11,329 nt of DNA. Origin: Bacteroidota bacterium (GTDB lineage Bacteria; Bacteroidota; Bacteroidia; Chitinophagales; Chitinophagaceae). Position 1 is the first letter of the stretch. The number at the start of each line of letters is the position of its first letter. The translations under genes and the position numbers were made by a program. Below the pieces are notes generated by a model. The model was given only the letters and a program-made list of their open reading frames with translations, was not told where the DNA came from and did no database searches. Where the stretch lies: positions 1 through 11,329 of the forward strand of contig JAFAGE010000238.1 in the NCBI GenBank assembly GCA_023423015.1, given 5' to 3'. Positions 1 to 7,902 of this stretch are shown here, piece after piece.

Positions 1-1219
1 CATCGGCATAGCGGAATATTACCCAGTCATTGTTTTTCTGGTCGCCTGCAGTTGCATAGTCAAAAGGATATTTAACTACACGGATACCAGTTACTTCCAG
101 GTTGTCGCCTGTTTCTCTTAAAGCAACTTCTCTTGTGAAGGAAAGTGGATTACCCTTTCTGTCTTCCAAGGCAGCATCGGTAGTAAGGTTATATTGCTGT
201 CCGATGAGGAAACCTACGTTAACTCTGTTGCCTGGATTTGGGAGAGCTCCGGGATAATCGTACGCTTCACCAAGACGCTTGTCTGTTGGTTCAAACTTAT
301 CGTAGAAATCCGACAGAACAGCGAAACCATTCCAACCATCCGGATTCATGTTGTAGTGGTGAACCTGGTAAACAGCTCCACGAACGTTACCACCTCTTTC
401 GCCACCATTGTTATACAGGGTGAAGATGTTTTCGTCAGAAAGTTCGTGGTTGTTTGGAGCGAAATGATCGAAGTATGAACCCGCAGTAAGTGTATACTTA
501 CCAGTGCCAATGATCTGATCGGCCAGGGTAATTACCTGGTTCATATCGCCGGCGTCGAATGTTGGAGCAGCCCTGTTGGCATAAACTCCTTTGTTGAGGT
601 ACAATTTCATGAGCAGCACCTTGGCGGCATCCTGGTTAGCTACATAAGCCGGACCGGTAGCTGGAAGGTCGTTCATGATTTCGTTAAGCTCGGTAATGAT
701 GAAATTTGCTGCATCAGCTCCCTTCAGAGTTTCAGGAAGTTTTTTGTAGTCTGTAAGATCAGCCCTGAAAGGAACCTGATCATATCCATCCAGAACTGCA
801 TACATAGCGAGAGCGCGGATAAACCTTGCTTCTGCTGCCTGTTGAGCAGTAGGATTGAATTGCAGTACGTTTGATGCAGAGAATTGTACTCCGAGCAAAC
901 CATTGTATGCACCGCGGATCTGACCCTGGTCGGCATTCCATGTGTGTGCATGTAATGCTCTCCATTGTCCGTTATCGTCCCAGTCAGGACCACGTGTTGG
1001 AGCAATTGTTTCGTCGGTAGTGTGTTGTTGAATGTGCCAGAAGTCGCCTGTCTGGAACGGTCCGTTCAAACCATTATAAGCACTGATCAATAGCTGGTCA
1101 GCGGTAATGGTTGCGGAATTATTTTCTTCCAACTCACTCCTGAATCTTTCATCCAGCTTGGTACAGCCGGTAAAGACCACAACGAGCAGCAGTAGAAAAT
1201 AAACTACTATATTTTTCAT
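1..1219 (-). CDS. SusD/RagB-family outer-membrane nutrient-binding lipoprotein (3' end outside window)
   Basis: The reading frame is open from an ATG at 1219 to the left edge, giving 406 codons; family members are usually about 450-600 residues, so the C-terminus is missing. The N-terminus is a lipoprotein signal: MKNI, a hydrophobic stretch of Leu/Val, then the lipobox FTGC with Cys19 as the expected lipidation site. The visible end, NDWVIFRYAD, is the start of the well conserved SusD segment that normally continues as VLLMKAEA. SusD proteins sit on the cell surface as a lid over the SusC transporter and bind the incoming glycan or other nutrient. The gene follows susC by 20 bp on the same strand, so the two are almost certainly co-transcribed and form one complex. 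The gap has no clear Shine-Dalgarno, as is usual in this phylum. The substrate cannot be read from the sequence. Confidence 0.93.
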   Translation of the reverse strand, partial: MKNIVVYFLLLLVVVFTGCTKLDERFRSELEENNSATITADQLLISAYNGLNGPFQTGDFWHIQQHTTDETIAPTRGPDWDDNGQWRALHAHTWNADQGQIRGAYNGLLGVQFSASNVLQFNPTAQQAAEARFIRALAMYAVLDGYDQVPFRADLTDYKKLPETLKGADAANFIITELNEIMNDLPATGPAYVANQDAAKVLLMKLYLNKGVYANRAAPTFDAGDMNQVITLADQIIGTGKYTLTAGSYFDHFAPNNHELSDENIFTLYNNGGERGGNVRGAVYQVHHYNMNPDGWNGFAVLSDFYDKFEPTDKRLGEAYDYPGALPNPGNRVNVGFLIGQQYNLTTDAALEDRKGNPLSFTREVALRETGDNLEVTGIRVVKYPFDYATAGDQKNNDWVIFRYAD

Positions 1220-1239
1220 AAATAGATGTTATATAAAGT

Positions 1240-4200
1240 TTATAAACTGAAGCTTACACCCAAAAGAATCGTACGTGCTGATGGATAAGGAATGTATTCC
1301 ACACCAAGTGAAGGAATACCGCCGAATCCTGCATCAGTATTTACCTCAGGATCGAAACCTGTGTAGTTTGTTATCACAAACAGATTCTGTCCGGTCAGTG
1401 AAATACTTACGTTTCTAAAGTCTTTTCCGATGTTACCTAAGCGATAATAGAGACTAGCATTTGCCAGTTTCAGATAGTTACCTTTTTCAAGATTTCTTGT
1501 TGAAGGTGCCGGTGCATTGGAAATGCTTTCTTGCACGTCTGTCTCGAATACCGATTTAGCAACGTTTCTTGTTCCAAGGTTTCCAATACCAAGTACGGAG
1601 GCGGCAGTGTTATTGAAGAGATAGTGACCAAAGGTACCGTTGAAATTGATAACTGCCGAAAATCTTTTATATGCAAAGTCTGTAGACAGACCCAACAAAG
1701 TTTTCGGGTTCGGGCTACCGGAGTAGAAGAGGGTGTTGCCCTCATCAGTGTAAATACTCTGACCGGTAGTCTTATCAAGACCTTCAAATCTCCTCAGATA
1801 CCACACGTTCAAAGGTTGTCCTGCAATCAGGCGCTGTCCGCGTACATCGGAGAAACCTTGTCCGCGCAGTTCACCTGTTTCATAGAAACCTCTGAGACCT
1901 TCCACGGTATTTTCAAGGAACGCCGCATTTACATTTACGTTCCATTGTATGTCCTGGTTGCTTATGATTGCAGTTCCCAACATTACTTCCAGACCACTAT
2001 TCAACACGTGACCGGGAAGATTGATCCAGATTCTTCCACTTGGAGCTGGCTGAACGATTGTCTGTTCAAACAATACGTCAGTTGTTTTCTTATAGAAGTA
2101 ATCAATCGAACCGAACAGTTTATTATTAAGGATGCTGAAGTCGATACCTGCGTTGGTAGTTGTAGAAGTTTCCCATTTAAGATCTTCGTTGGCGAAGTTA
2201 GACTGAGAAACCGACTGCTGACCGAAACCAAAGCGTGTAAGAGATGCACCAGAGGGGAACTCCTGGTTACCTGTTTGTCCCCAGCTGAGGCGAACTTTCA
2301 GGTTTCCAAGGAAATCATTATCCTGGAGGAACTCTTCGTTGGTAGCGTTCCATGCAAAACCTACAGATGGGAAGTAACCATATTTATTGTTACCACCGAA
2401 ACGTGTTGAACCGTCTGCACGGAAAGTTGCAGTAAGCAGGTAGCGATCGTTGTAGTTCACGATTGCACGTGCGAAGAATGACTGCAGCTCAGTTGTAGGA
2501 GATGCGAAAGATCCGATTCCACGGGAGTTCTGAGTAGAATACCCGAGGTAATCATAATAGTTCAGACCTACATTGGTGAAATCCTGGCCCGAAGCAAACA
2601 TTCCTCTTGTATCATAAATCAACCACTCGTGTCCCACAACCGCATTCAGGTTGAAGGCAGAAGTGATCTGTTTGTTGAAGTTGAGGGTATTTGTGATCTG
2701 CTGGTCAGTTCTTTCAAGATTCCCCTGGAAAGCAGCACCTCTTCCGAGTGTATTCTGCGCATTCAGGTCTCTGTTCACCTGTCCTCTTCTCACCCCTAAC
2801 TGGCGGTTAACGCTGTACAGGAAGCGATATTCAAGGGCATCGGTGAATTTATATGAAGGCGACACACTTGCAAGAATTGTTGTCATCTTCACCTTATCAT
2901 TGAAATACTGCAGCTGAGCAAGCGGGTTGATGGTTGTGGCACCTACTGCAGGGTCGATCCACACACTACCATCAGGCAGCCTGAGTTTGTGTGTTGGGTT
3001 CCACTGAAGCGCTTGTGAAATCAGGTTTCCTTCAAATCCTACGAAGGCAGAAATCGGTGCAACAACTTCGTCTGTCTGTGTAGCCAGAACGTTTACATCC
3101 AGTCCAAGTTTCTTGCTTTCCAGGAATTTGAACTGTGTAGTCAGGTTAGCAGTGTATTTCTTGAAGTTTGAAGTTTCAATTACACCTTGCTGATCAAGGA
3201 AGCCTGCAGAAATACGGTATTTACCGCCATCCTGGCCTCCGCCTGCAGCTACGTTGTAGTTCTGCGTAATACCTGTGCGTGTGATAGCATCCCATGCATC
3301 TTCGCTATCGCCGAAGTCGCCACCGGAAAGACCATACTCACCAAGTTTTTGCCTGTATTCATCTGCACTGAGAACTTCCAGTTCTTTCAGCACGTTCGAT
3401 GCACTTACTGAAGCCAGTACGTCAACACCGGGTGTACCAGCCTGACCGCGTTTGGTTGTAATAAGTACCACACCGTTCGCACCTCTTGAACCGTAAATAG
3501 CGGTTGCAGACGCATCTTTAAGAATTTCGATGTTCGCAATGTCATTCGGGTTCATAAAGTTCAGCGGGTTACCACCGTCGTTACCGAAAGCACCAGCTCC
3601 GGAACCGCCAGGCCTGGCCGAACCTCCCGATAAAGGAACTCCATCCACTACAAACAGTGGTTGGTTTCCCGAACGGATAGAAGATGATCCACGAATCCTC
3701 ACTGTAGTTGAACCACCAGGCTGGCCGGTGTTGTTCAACACAAGTACACCCGCAGCCTTACCCTGAATAAGTTGGTCTGGGGCAGTGAAAATACCTTTAT
3801 TAAAGTCTCTCTCCCTGATCGTAGCTACCGATCCGGTAAGATCCCGTCTCCGCGCGGTACCATAACCTACTACCACAACCTCATTGAGGTCATTGTTAGT
3901 AGCATTCTGCATAACAACGGATATCGGGCCTGAACCAATCGCAACCTCCTGCTCTGTCAAACCCACGAAGGAAATGACAAGCGTTTTGGCATCCGATGGA
4001 ACAGACAACGAGAATTTTCCCTCTGCGTCGGTGTTGGTACCGAGGTTAGACCCCTTTACCACAACCGAAGCACCAGCCACAGCAGCACCAGTATTATCTG
4101 TTACCGAACCTGTGACCGTCTTGTTTTGAGCAAAAATCGAGAGAGAAAGTAAAACGAATATGCCTGTAAGGGCAAAAGAAAAGATGGTTTTTTTTCTCAT
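1240..4200 (-). CDS. SusC/RagA-family TonB-dependent outer-membrane transporter
   Basis: A complete 986-residue SusC-type transporter that imports oligosaccharides or other nutrients across the outer membrane with energy from TonB. Residues 1-25 form a signal peptide ending in SIFAQ. Residues about 28-100 are a CarboxypepD_reg-like beta-sandwich (VTGSVTDNTGAAVAGASVVV, then TDAEGKFSLSV). The SusC signature LNEVVVVGYG is at 105-114. The plug domain spans about 118-252 and ends with the typical ILKDASATAIYGSRGANG segment. The rest is the beta-barrel, and the protein ends in the hydrophobic strand ILLGVSFSL. The length is normal for the family. There is no N-terminal STN or sigma-regulator-interacting domain, so control by an anti-sigma factor pair is not suggested. 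The adjacent Nudix regulator and the inverted repeat upstream are better candidates for control. It is paired with the SusD gene downstream. Confidence 0.97.
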   Translation of the reverse strand: MRKKTIFSFALTGIFVLLSLSIFAQNKTVTGSVTDNTGAAVAGASVVVKGSNLGTNTDAEGKFSLSVPSDAKTLVISFVGLTEQEVAIGSGPISVVMQNATNNDLNEVVVVGYGTARRRDLTGSVATIRERDFNKGIFTAPDQLIQGKAAGVLVLNNTGQPGGSTTVRIRGSSSIRSGNQPLFVVDGVPLSGGSARPGGSGAGAFGNDGGNPLNFMNPNDIANIEILKDASATAIYGSRGANGVVLITTKRGQAGTPGVDVLASVSASNVLKELEVLSADEYRQKLGEYGLSGGDFGDSEDAWDAITRTGITQNYNVAAGGGQDGGKYRISAGFLDQQGVIETSNFKKYTANLTTQFKFLESKKLGLDVNVLATQTDEVVAPISAFVGFEGNLISQALQWNPTHKLRLPDGSVWIDPAVGATTINPLAQLQYFNDKVKMTTILASVSPSYKFTDALEYRFLYSVNRQLGVRRGQVNRDLNAQNTLGRGAAFQGNLERTDQQITNTLNFNKQITSAFNLNAVVGHEWLIYDTRGMFASGQDFTNVGLNYYDYLGYSTQNSRGIGSFASPTTELQSFFARAIVNYNDRYLLTATFRADGSTRFGGNNKYGYFPSVGFAWNATNEEFLQDNDFLGNLKVRLSWGQTGNQEFPSGASLTRFGFGQQSVSQSNFANEDLKWETSTTTNAGIDFSILNNKLFGSIDYFYKKTTDVLFEQTIVQPAPSGRIWINLPGHVLNSGLEVMLGTAIISNQDIQWNVNVNAAFLENTVEGLRGFYETGELRGQGFSDVRGQRLIAGQPLNVWYLRRFEGLDKTTGQSIYTDEGNTLFYSGSPNPKTLLGLSTDFAYKRFSAVINFNGTFGHYLFNNTAASVLGIGNLGTRNVAKSVFETDVQESISNAPAPSTRNLEKGNYLKLANASLYYRLGNIGKDFRNVSISLTGQNLFVITNYTGFDPEVNTDAGFGGIPSLGVEYIPYPSARTILLGVSFSL

Positions 4201-4249
4201 GACTGCAGTCGTTAAATAATTAGTTTCTAAATGCTACACCCGGAAATGG

Positions 4250-4270
4250 ATTGTGTAACATCTACACAAT
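4250..4270. promoter_or_regulatory. Perfect 8-bp inverted repeat, candidate operator upstream of susC
   Basis: The sequence reads ATTGTGTA-N5-TACACAAT, two perfect 8-bp arms around a 5-bp spacer. It lies 50-70 bp upstream of the susC start and just downstream of the gene for a Nudix-type transcription regulator. Its size and symmetry suit a dimeric winged-helix protein. On the minus strand its upstream arm overlaps TAAAATTG (4267-4274), a one-mismatch version of the Bacteroidota -7 element TAnnTTTG, so a bound protein would cover the promoter. That the Nudix protein binds here is inference from position and symmetry. Confidence 0.6.
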
Positions 4271-4380
4271 TTTAGGGAAATTTTCTTAATACGATAAAAT
4301 TAATTTTTCTTTAACGTCTAATAAGACAAGAATGGGCTGTGCTATGCTGCACTGCATTTCGGAAATTTACGCCAACCAAT

Positions 4381-5106
4381 CTATAAAGCCTTGTTTTCCA
4401 CTATCTTGGACTTCTCAGTCTCTTTGAGATGCTCCCTATTGAACTTGTAGAGTTTGCCGGGACGATGAGATACGTCGGTCTCCAATTCATCCAGGTCTAC
4501 CAGCCAATCCATCAGGAAAAACTTCTTCCGGAAGTTGCGTCGATCCATCTTGGTATTTAAGATAGCCTCATATAAAGCCTGCAATTCGCGCAACGAAAAT
4601 TTCTCCGGCAGCAGGTTACATACTATAGGATGTTCAAGGATCTGTTCACGAAGCCTGGCCAGGCAGGTTTGAAAAATAATATCGTGGTCAAACGCTAAAT
4701 TGGAAATCTCATTCACCGGATGCCAGTGAAGTTCGTTGTGGGATAATTTCAGTTGATGATCTTTGATGTTGACCAGTGAGTAGAAAGCAGTGGTAATTAC
4801 CCGGCCGCCCGGATGTCGGTTGATGGCGCTGAAAGTATAAACCTGTTCAAGGTAAACATCACTTAAACCTGTTCTCTCTTTTAATACACGGTAAGATGCA
4901 CTTTCCAGGTCTTCATTCGGCCTCAACAGGTCGCCAAGTAATGACCACTGATCTTTATATACCTCAATGTCTGACTTGATCAGCAAAACTTTCAGTTCAT
5001 TATCTGCAAACCCGAATATCACACAGTCCACGGAAACGAGCGCCTGAAGAAAATCAGGATCCTGCGTTGATGGCGACAAGAGGTTTAAAGGAGCCGAGGT
5101 TCCCAT
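4381..5106 (-). CDS. Nudix-winged-helix transcriptional regulator (NrtR/AraR-like), degenerate Nudix box
   Basis: A 241-residue regulator of the NrtR/AraR type. Residues about 21-150 form a Nudix fold, starting at ALVSVDCVIFGF. Residues about 165-222 form a C-terminal winged helix with the family hallmarks LLPEKFSLRELQALYE, RRNFRKKF and GKLYKF. The Nudix box at 58-81 is degraded: the second glycine is Asp59, and REXXEE reads R73-V-L-K-E77-R78, so two of the catalytic acidic positions are lost. It is therefore probably a ligand sensor and not a hydrolase. In Bacteroidota, related Nudix regulators are known to control sugar utilisation (AraR for arabinose). This one lies directly upstream of susC/susD on the same strand, so local control of that uptake pair is likely. 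The effector is unknown; NrtR-like control of NAD metabolism is less likely in this context. Confidence 0.9.
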   Translation of the reverse strand: MGTSAPLNLLSPSTQDPDFLQALVSVDCVIFGFADNELKVLLIKSDIEVYKDQWSLLGDLLRPNEDLESASYRVLKERTGLSDVYLEQVYTFSAINRHPGGRVITTAFYSLVNIKDHQLKLSHNELHWHPVNEISNLAFDHDIIFQTCLARLREQILEHPIVCNLLPEKFSLRELQALYEAILNTKMDRRNFRKKFFLMDWLVDLDELETDVSHRPGKLYKFNREHLKETEKSKIVENKAL

Positions 5107-5110
5107 ATGG

Positions 5111-5118
5111 CAAAAATA
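5111..5118 (-). promoter_or_regulatory. Bacteroidota-type -7 element before the Nudix regulator
   Basis: The minus strand reads TATTTTTG, a perfect match to TAnnTTTG, ending 4 bp before the ATG at 5106. A start point 5-7 bases downstream would put the 5' end of the mRNA at or next to the start codon, implying a leaderless transcript. I see no good TTTG-type -33 element at the right distance, so this is tentative. The same 95-bp divergent gap must hold the ligA promoter; the nearest candidate there is TAATTTG at 5175-5181 on the plus strand, one base short of consensus. Confidence 0.4.
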
Positions 5119-5201
5119 TCCCGATAAATTTAGGGTGGAAAAATGTCAACGACAAAACGGACTGTACATTCAGCTAATTTGCAACACCGAAATCAAGGCA
5201 C

Positions 5202-7301
5202 ATGTATCCGAAAGAGGAAATAGTACGATTGAATAAACTCACCCGCGATTTATTGCCAAAGGCAAAGAAACACGCCGTCCCTGCAACAGCAATCAACGAC
5301 CTGCGTGATGTTCTGAAATTTCATGAATACAGATATTATATAAATAACGATCCATTGATCGCCGATGGTGAATACGACGCGCTCTATAAAGCCCTCGAGA
5401 AACTCGAAGCGGATAATCCATCACTGGTTACTCCCGACTCTCCCACTCAACGCGTTGCAACAGTACTTACCAGGGAATTTTTTACCGTACCTCACCTCGT
5501 ACCCATGTTGTCGCTCGATAATTCCTACAACGAAGATGATCTGCGCGCCTGGGACCGGAAAGCGAGGGAGAGTTCGGGTTTGAAAGAAATCGAATATTGC
5601 GTTGAGCCAAAGTTTGATGGAGCAAGTATTTCACTCGTATATGAAAATGACCACCTGCTGCGCGGAGTAACCCGTGGCGACGGAGTTGAAGGTGATGAAA
5701 TTACAACGAACATAAAACAGGTAAGATCCGTTCCCCTTTCTGCTCCTTTTTCTAAGTATGGCATTCAAACGATTGAAATTCGCGGAGAGGTGTTGATGAA
5801 TAAATCGAATTTCAACAAATACAACGATTGGCTGGCAACGCAAAATCTTCCCCCGCTGGCAAATCCCCGCAATGCAGCAGCGGGTTCACTCCGGATCAAA
5901 GATCCACGCGAGGTGAAAAGAAGAAATCTTGAAGCCTTTCTTTACCATGTCAGTTACGTAACACATGAAGGAAAGGATTTACCAAAACAACTCGCCACAC
6001 ACGGCGACTCATTGAAATTATTATGGGACCTTGGTTTCAGGAGTCCTGAAAAGGAAAAAACAGTTGTTACGGGTATCGATGCAGTTATTGCCCGCTGCCG
6101 CGAATTTGAAGACAAACGTGATGAATTGCCATATGAAATAGATGGTATGGTGATAAAGGTGAATGACCTGGAGCTGCAGGATAAATTGGGAATGACAACG
6201 CACCATCCACGATGGGCCATGGCATTCAAATTCAAAGCCCGCCAGGCTACCAGCAAATTACTTAACGTTGAATTCCAGGTTGGCCGCACAGGTTCAATTA
6301 CACCTGTGGCAAAAATTAAGCCTGTGCCGATCGGTGGAGTTGTAGTTGGTTCTATTTCTCTTTTTAATGAAGAAGTGATTCGCGAAAAGGACCTGATGAT
6401 CGGAGATTCTGTATTGGTAGAAAGAGCGGGAGATGTTATTCCGTATATCGTTAAATCTTTGGCCGATGCAAGAACAGGTAAAGAAACCCGGATCATATTC
6501 CCAACGCATTGTCCCGTGTGTGGGGATCCCCTGGTGAAACCAGAAGGAGAAGCAGTATGGAGATGTGTAAATATCAACTGTCCTGCACAGGTAGTAGAAA
6601 GGATAATTCATTTCGCGAGCAAAGACGCTATGGATATTCGCGGATTTGGGGAAGCTCTTGTGAAGAAGTTCTACGAAATGAAGTTCATCAGCGACGTACC
6701 AGGTATTTATCGCCTGCCATTCGACAAAATCAGGACACTTGAAGGCTTCGGTGAAAAAAGTATTTCCAATCTCTCAGCGTCAATAGAAAAATCAAAACAA
6801 CAGCCTCTTCACCGGCTGATTTTTGCTTTAGGCATAAGATATGTGGGAGAAACTACGGCGAAGGTACTCGCGAATTCAGTCAGCCACGTGTCAGATTTCA
6901 ATAATTACTCTGTAGAAGACCTGCTGCAGCTTGAAGACATCGGGCCAAAAGTTGCGGGCAGTATTTACCAGTTCTTTCATAACAGTGATAATCTGAAGAT
7001 GCTTGCTGAACTCGAAGCACTGGGAATCTGCCTGGAGAACAAGAAAAAACAACATGGTGAAGAAGATGGAAACCTTGCAGGAAAAACTTTTCTGTTTACG
7101 GGCACTCTTCCTACGCTGAAGCGAAGTGAAGCGGAAGAACTGGTTGAGAAGAACGGAGGTAAGTTGCTTGGTAGTGTGAGCAGTAAATTGAATTACCTTG
7201 TAACAGGAGAAGATGCAGGCTCAAAGCTCGAAAAGGCCAAAAAAATAGAATCGGTGCGCATCATCTCCGAAAGCGAGTTCCTCTCTTTAATCAACAGGTA
7301 A
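5202..7301 (+). CDS. ligA: NAD-dependent DNA ligase LigA
   Basis: A complete 699-residue bacterial DNA ligase that seals nicks during replication and repair using NAD+ as AMP donor. Domain Ia is recognised by YRYYINNDPLIADGEYDAL at about 43-62. The adenylation motif EPKFDG gives Lys137 as the AMP-accepting lysine. The OB fold follows (VGRTGSITPVA). A four-cysteine zinc finger uses Cys437, Cys440, Cys455 and Cys460. Helix-hairpin-helix repeats follow (DIRGFGEALV, LEGFGEKS, LEDIGPKVA). A C-terminal BRCT domain covers about 623-699. All catalytic parts are intact and the length is slightly above the 670 or so of E. coli LigA. The ATG at 5202 precedes the usual start of domain Ia by a plausible distance. 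It appears to be a single-gene unit, divergent from the Nudix regulator. Confidence 0.98.
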   Translation: MYPKEEIVRLNKLTRDLLPKAKKHAVPATAINDLRDVLKFHEYRYYINNDPLIADGEYDALYKALEKLEADNPSLVTPDSPTQRVATVLTREFFTVPHLVPMLSLDNSYNEDDLRAWDRKARESSGLKEIEYCVEPKFDGASISLVYENDHLLRGVTRGDGVEGDEITTNIKQVRSVPLSAPFSKYGIQTIEIRGEVLMNKSNFNKYNDWLATQNLPPLANPRNAAAGSLRIKDPREVKRRNLEAFLYHVSYVTHEGKDLPKQLATHGDSLKLLWDLGFRSPEKEKTVVTGIDAVIARCREFEDKRDELPYEIDGMVIKVNDLELQDKLGMTTHHPRWAMAFKFKARQATSKLLNVEFQVGRTGSITPVAKIKPVPIGGVVVGSISLFNEEVIREKDLMIGDSVLVERAGDVIPYIVKSLADARTGKETRIIFPTHCPVCGDPLVKPEGEAVWRCVNINCPAQVVERIIHFASKDAMDIRGFGEALVKKFYEMKFISDVPGIYRLPFDKIRTLEGFGEKSISNLSASIEKSKQQPLHRLIFALGIRYVGETTAKVLANSVSHVSDFNNYSVEDLLQLEDIGPKVAGSIYQFFHNSDNLKMLAELEALGICLENKKKQHGEEDGNLAGKTFLFTGTLPTLKRSEAEELVEKNGGKLLGSVSSKLNYLVTGEDAGSKLEKAKKIESVRIISESEFLSLINR

Positions 7302-7344
7302 TTACAGGCCTATTTTAGTAACTTTAATTAAAACCGACGCAAAG

Positions 7345-7902
7345 ATGAAAAAAGCAGCTGGTGAAACATGGAAGCCTTTGCAGTTCAGCGGATGGAAACA
7401 CCTGCGCAAAAAATATGCGTTGTCCTCACACGGACGGATTGCAAGCTATACCGATGACCTCGAAACAGATGGCAAACTTTTGCAAGGCTCTTTAACAACG
7501 GGCTATCGAACGCTTAATCTGCATCGACCGGGCGACAATGGCACATTATATATTCACAGGGAAATTGCAAGGTTGTTCCTGCCGAAGCCTTCCGCAAAAG
7601 CAAAGTTTGTGATTCATTTAAATCACAACAAACTCGACAACTCCGTTAAAAACCTGAAGTGGGCAACTCTGCCTGAGATGATCGAACATCAACAGAAAAG
7701 TCCTGCCAAGATTGCGTATAAAAAAGTTCAGGCCAATAGAAATATCGGCCTGAAACTAAATGCAACGCAGGTGCGTAGTATTAAAAAAATGCTCGACGAT
7801 TCGAAGCGGAAACTAACGATCAAAAAACTCGCTGAAAAATTTGGCGTCAGCGAAATGACCATGTATCGCATCAAAAGCGGCGAAAACTGGGCACGTATCT
7901 GA
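7345..7902 (+). CDS. Free-standing NUMOD4/HNH endonuclease-like protein with C-terminal HTH
   Basis: A 185-residue protein built like an HNH homing endonuclease. Residues about 9-34 match the NUMOD4 DNA-binding motif (W9, then YALSSHGRIAS). Residues 68-80 (LYIHREIARLFLP) and 88-108 (FVIHLNHNKLDNSVKNLKW) form the HNH fold. His91, Asn99 and Asn103 are kept, although the common D-H-I-D form of the motif reads I-H-L-N here. Residues about 138-181 form a helix-turn-helix (TIKKLAEKFGVSEMTMYRIKSG), often attached to such enzymes. No intron, intein or phage genes flank it, and ligA and asd on either side are intact. It may be a solitary mobile endonuclease or a domesticated DNA-binding protein; the sequence does not decide. 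It starts 43 bp after ligA. TAACTTTA at 7319-7326 is a possible -7 element. Confidence 0.85.
   Translation: MKKAAGETWKPLQFSGWKHLRKKYALSSHGRIASYTDDLETDGKLLQGSLTTGYRTLNLHRPGDNGTLYIHREIARLFLPKPSAKAKFVIHLNHNKLDNSVKNLKWATLPEMIEHQQKSPAKIAYKKVQANRNIGLKLNATQVRSIKKMLDDSKRKLTIKKLAEKFGVSEMTMYRIKSGENWARI

Noticed and set aside
724..1005. Alternative minus-strand frames at the left edge
   Set aside because: They are out-of-frame shadows of the SusD gene, which reads continuously from 1219 to the window edge.
1531..2409. Long open frame (292 codons) on the plus strand inside susC
   Set aside because: It is antisense to an unambiguous SusC gene, has no recognisable domain, and its Cys-rich, low-complexity composition is typical of a shadow frame.
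4201..4210. Perfect 10-bp palindrome GACTGCAGTC immediately before the susC ATG
   Set aside because: It is short, lies between the promoter and the start codon, has no second copy in the window that I saw, and is plausible by chance.
4334..4354. Imperfect hairpin GTGC-N6-GCAC after the Nudix regulator gene
   Set aside because: The stem is only 4 bp before a mismatch and no T tract follows on either strand, so it does not qualify as a terminator.
5954..6577. 207-codon minus-strand frame inside ligA
   Set aside because: It is fully antisense to an intact, conserved ligA and shows no motif or promoter of its own.
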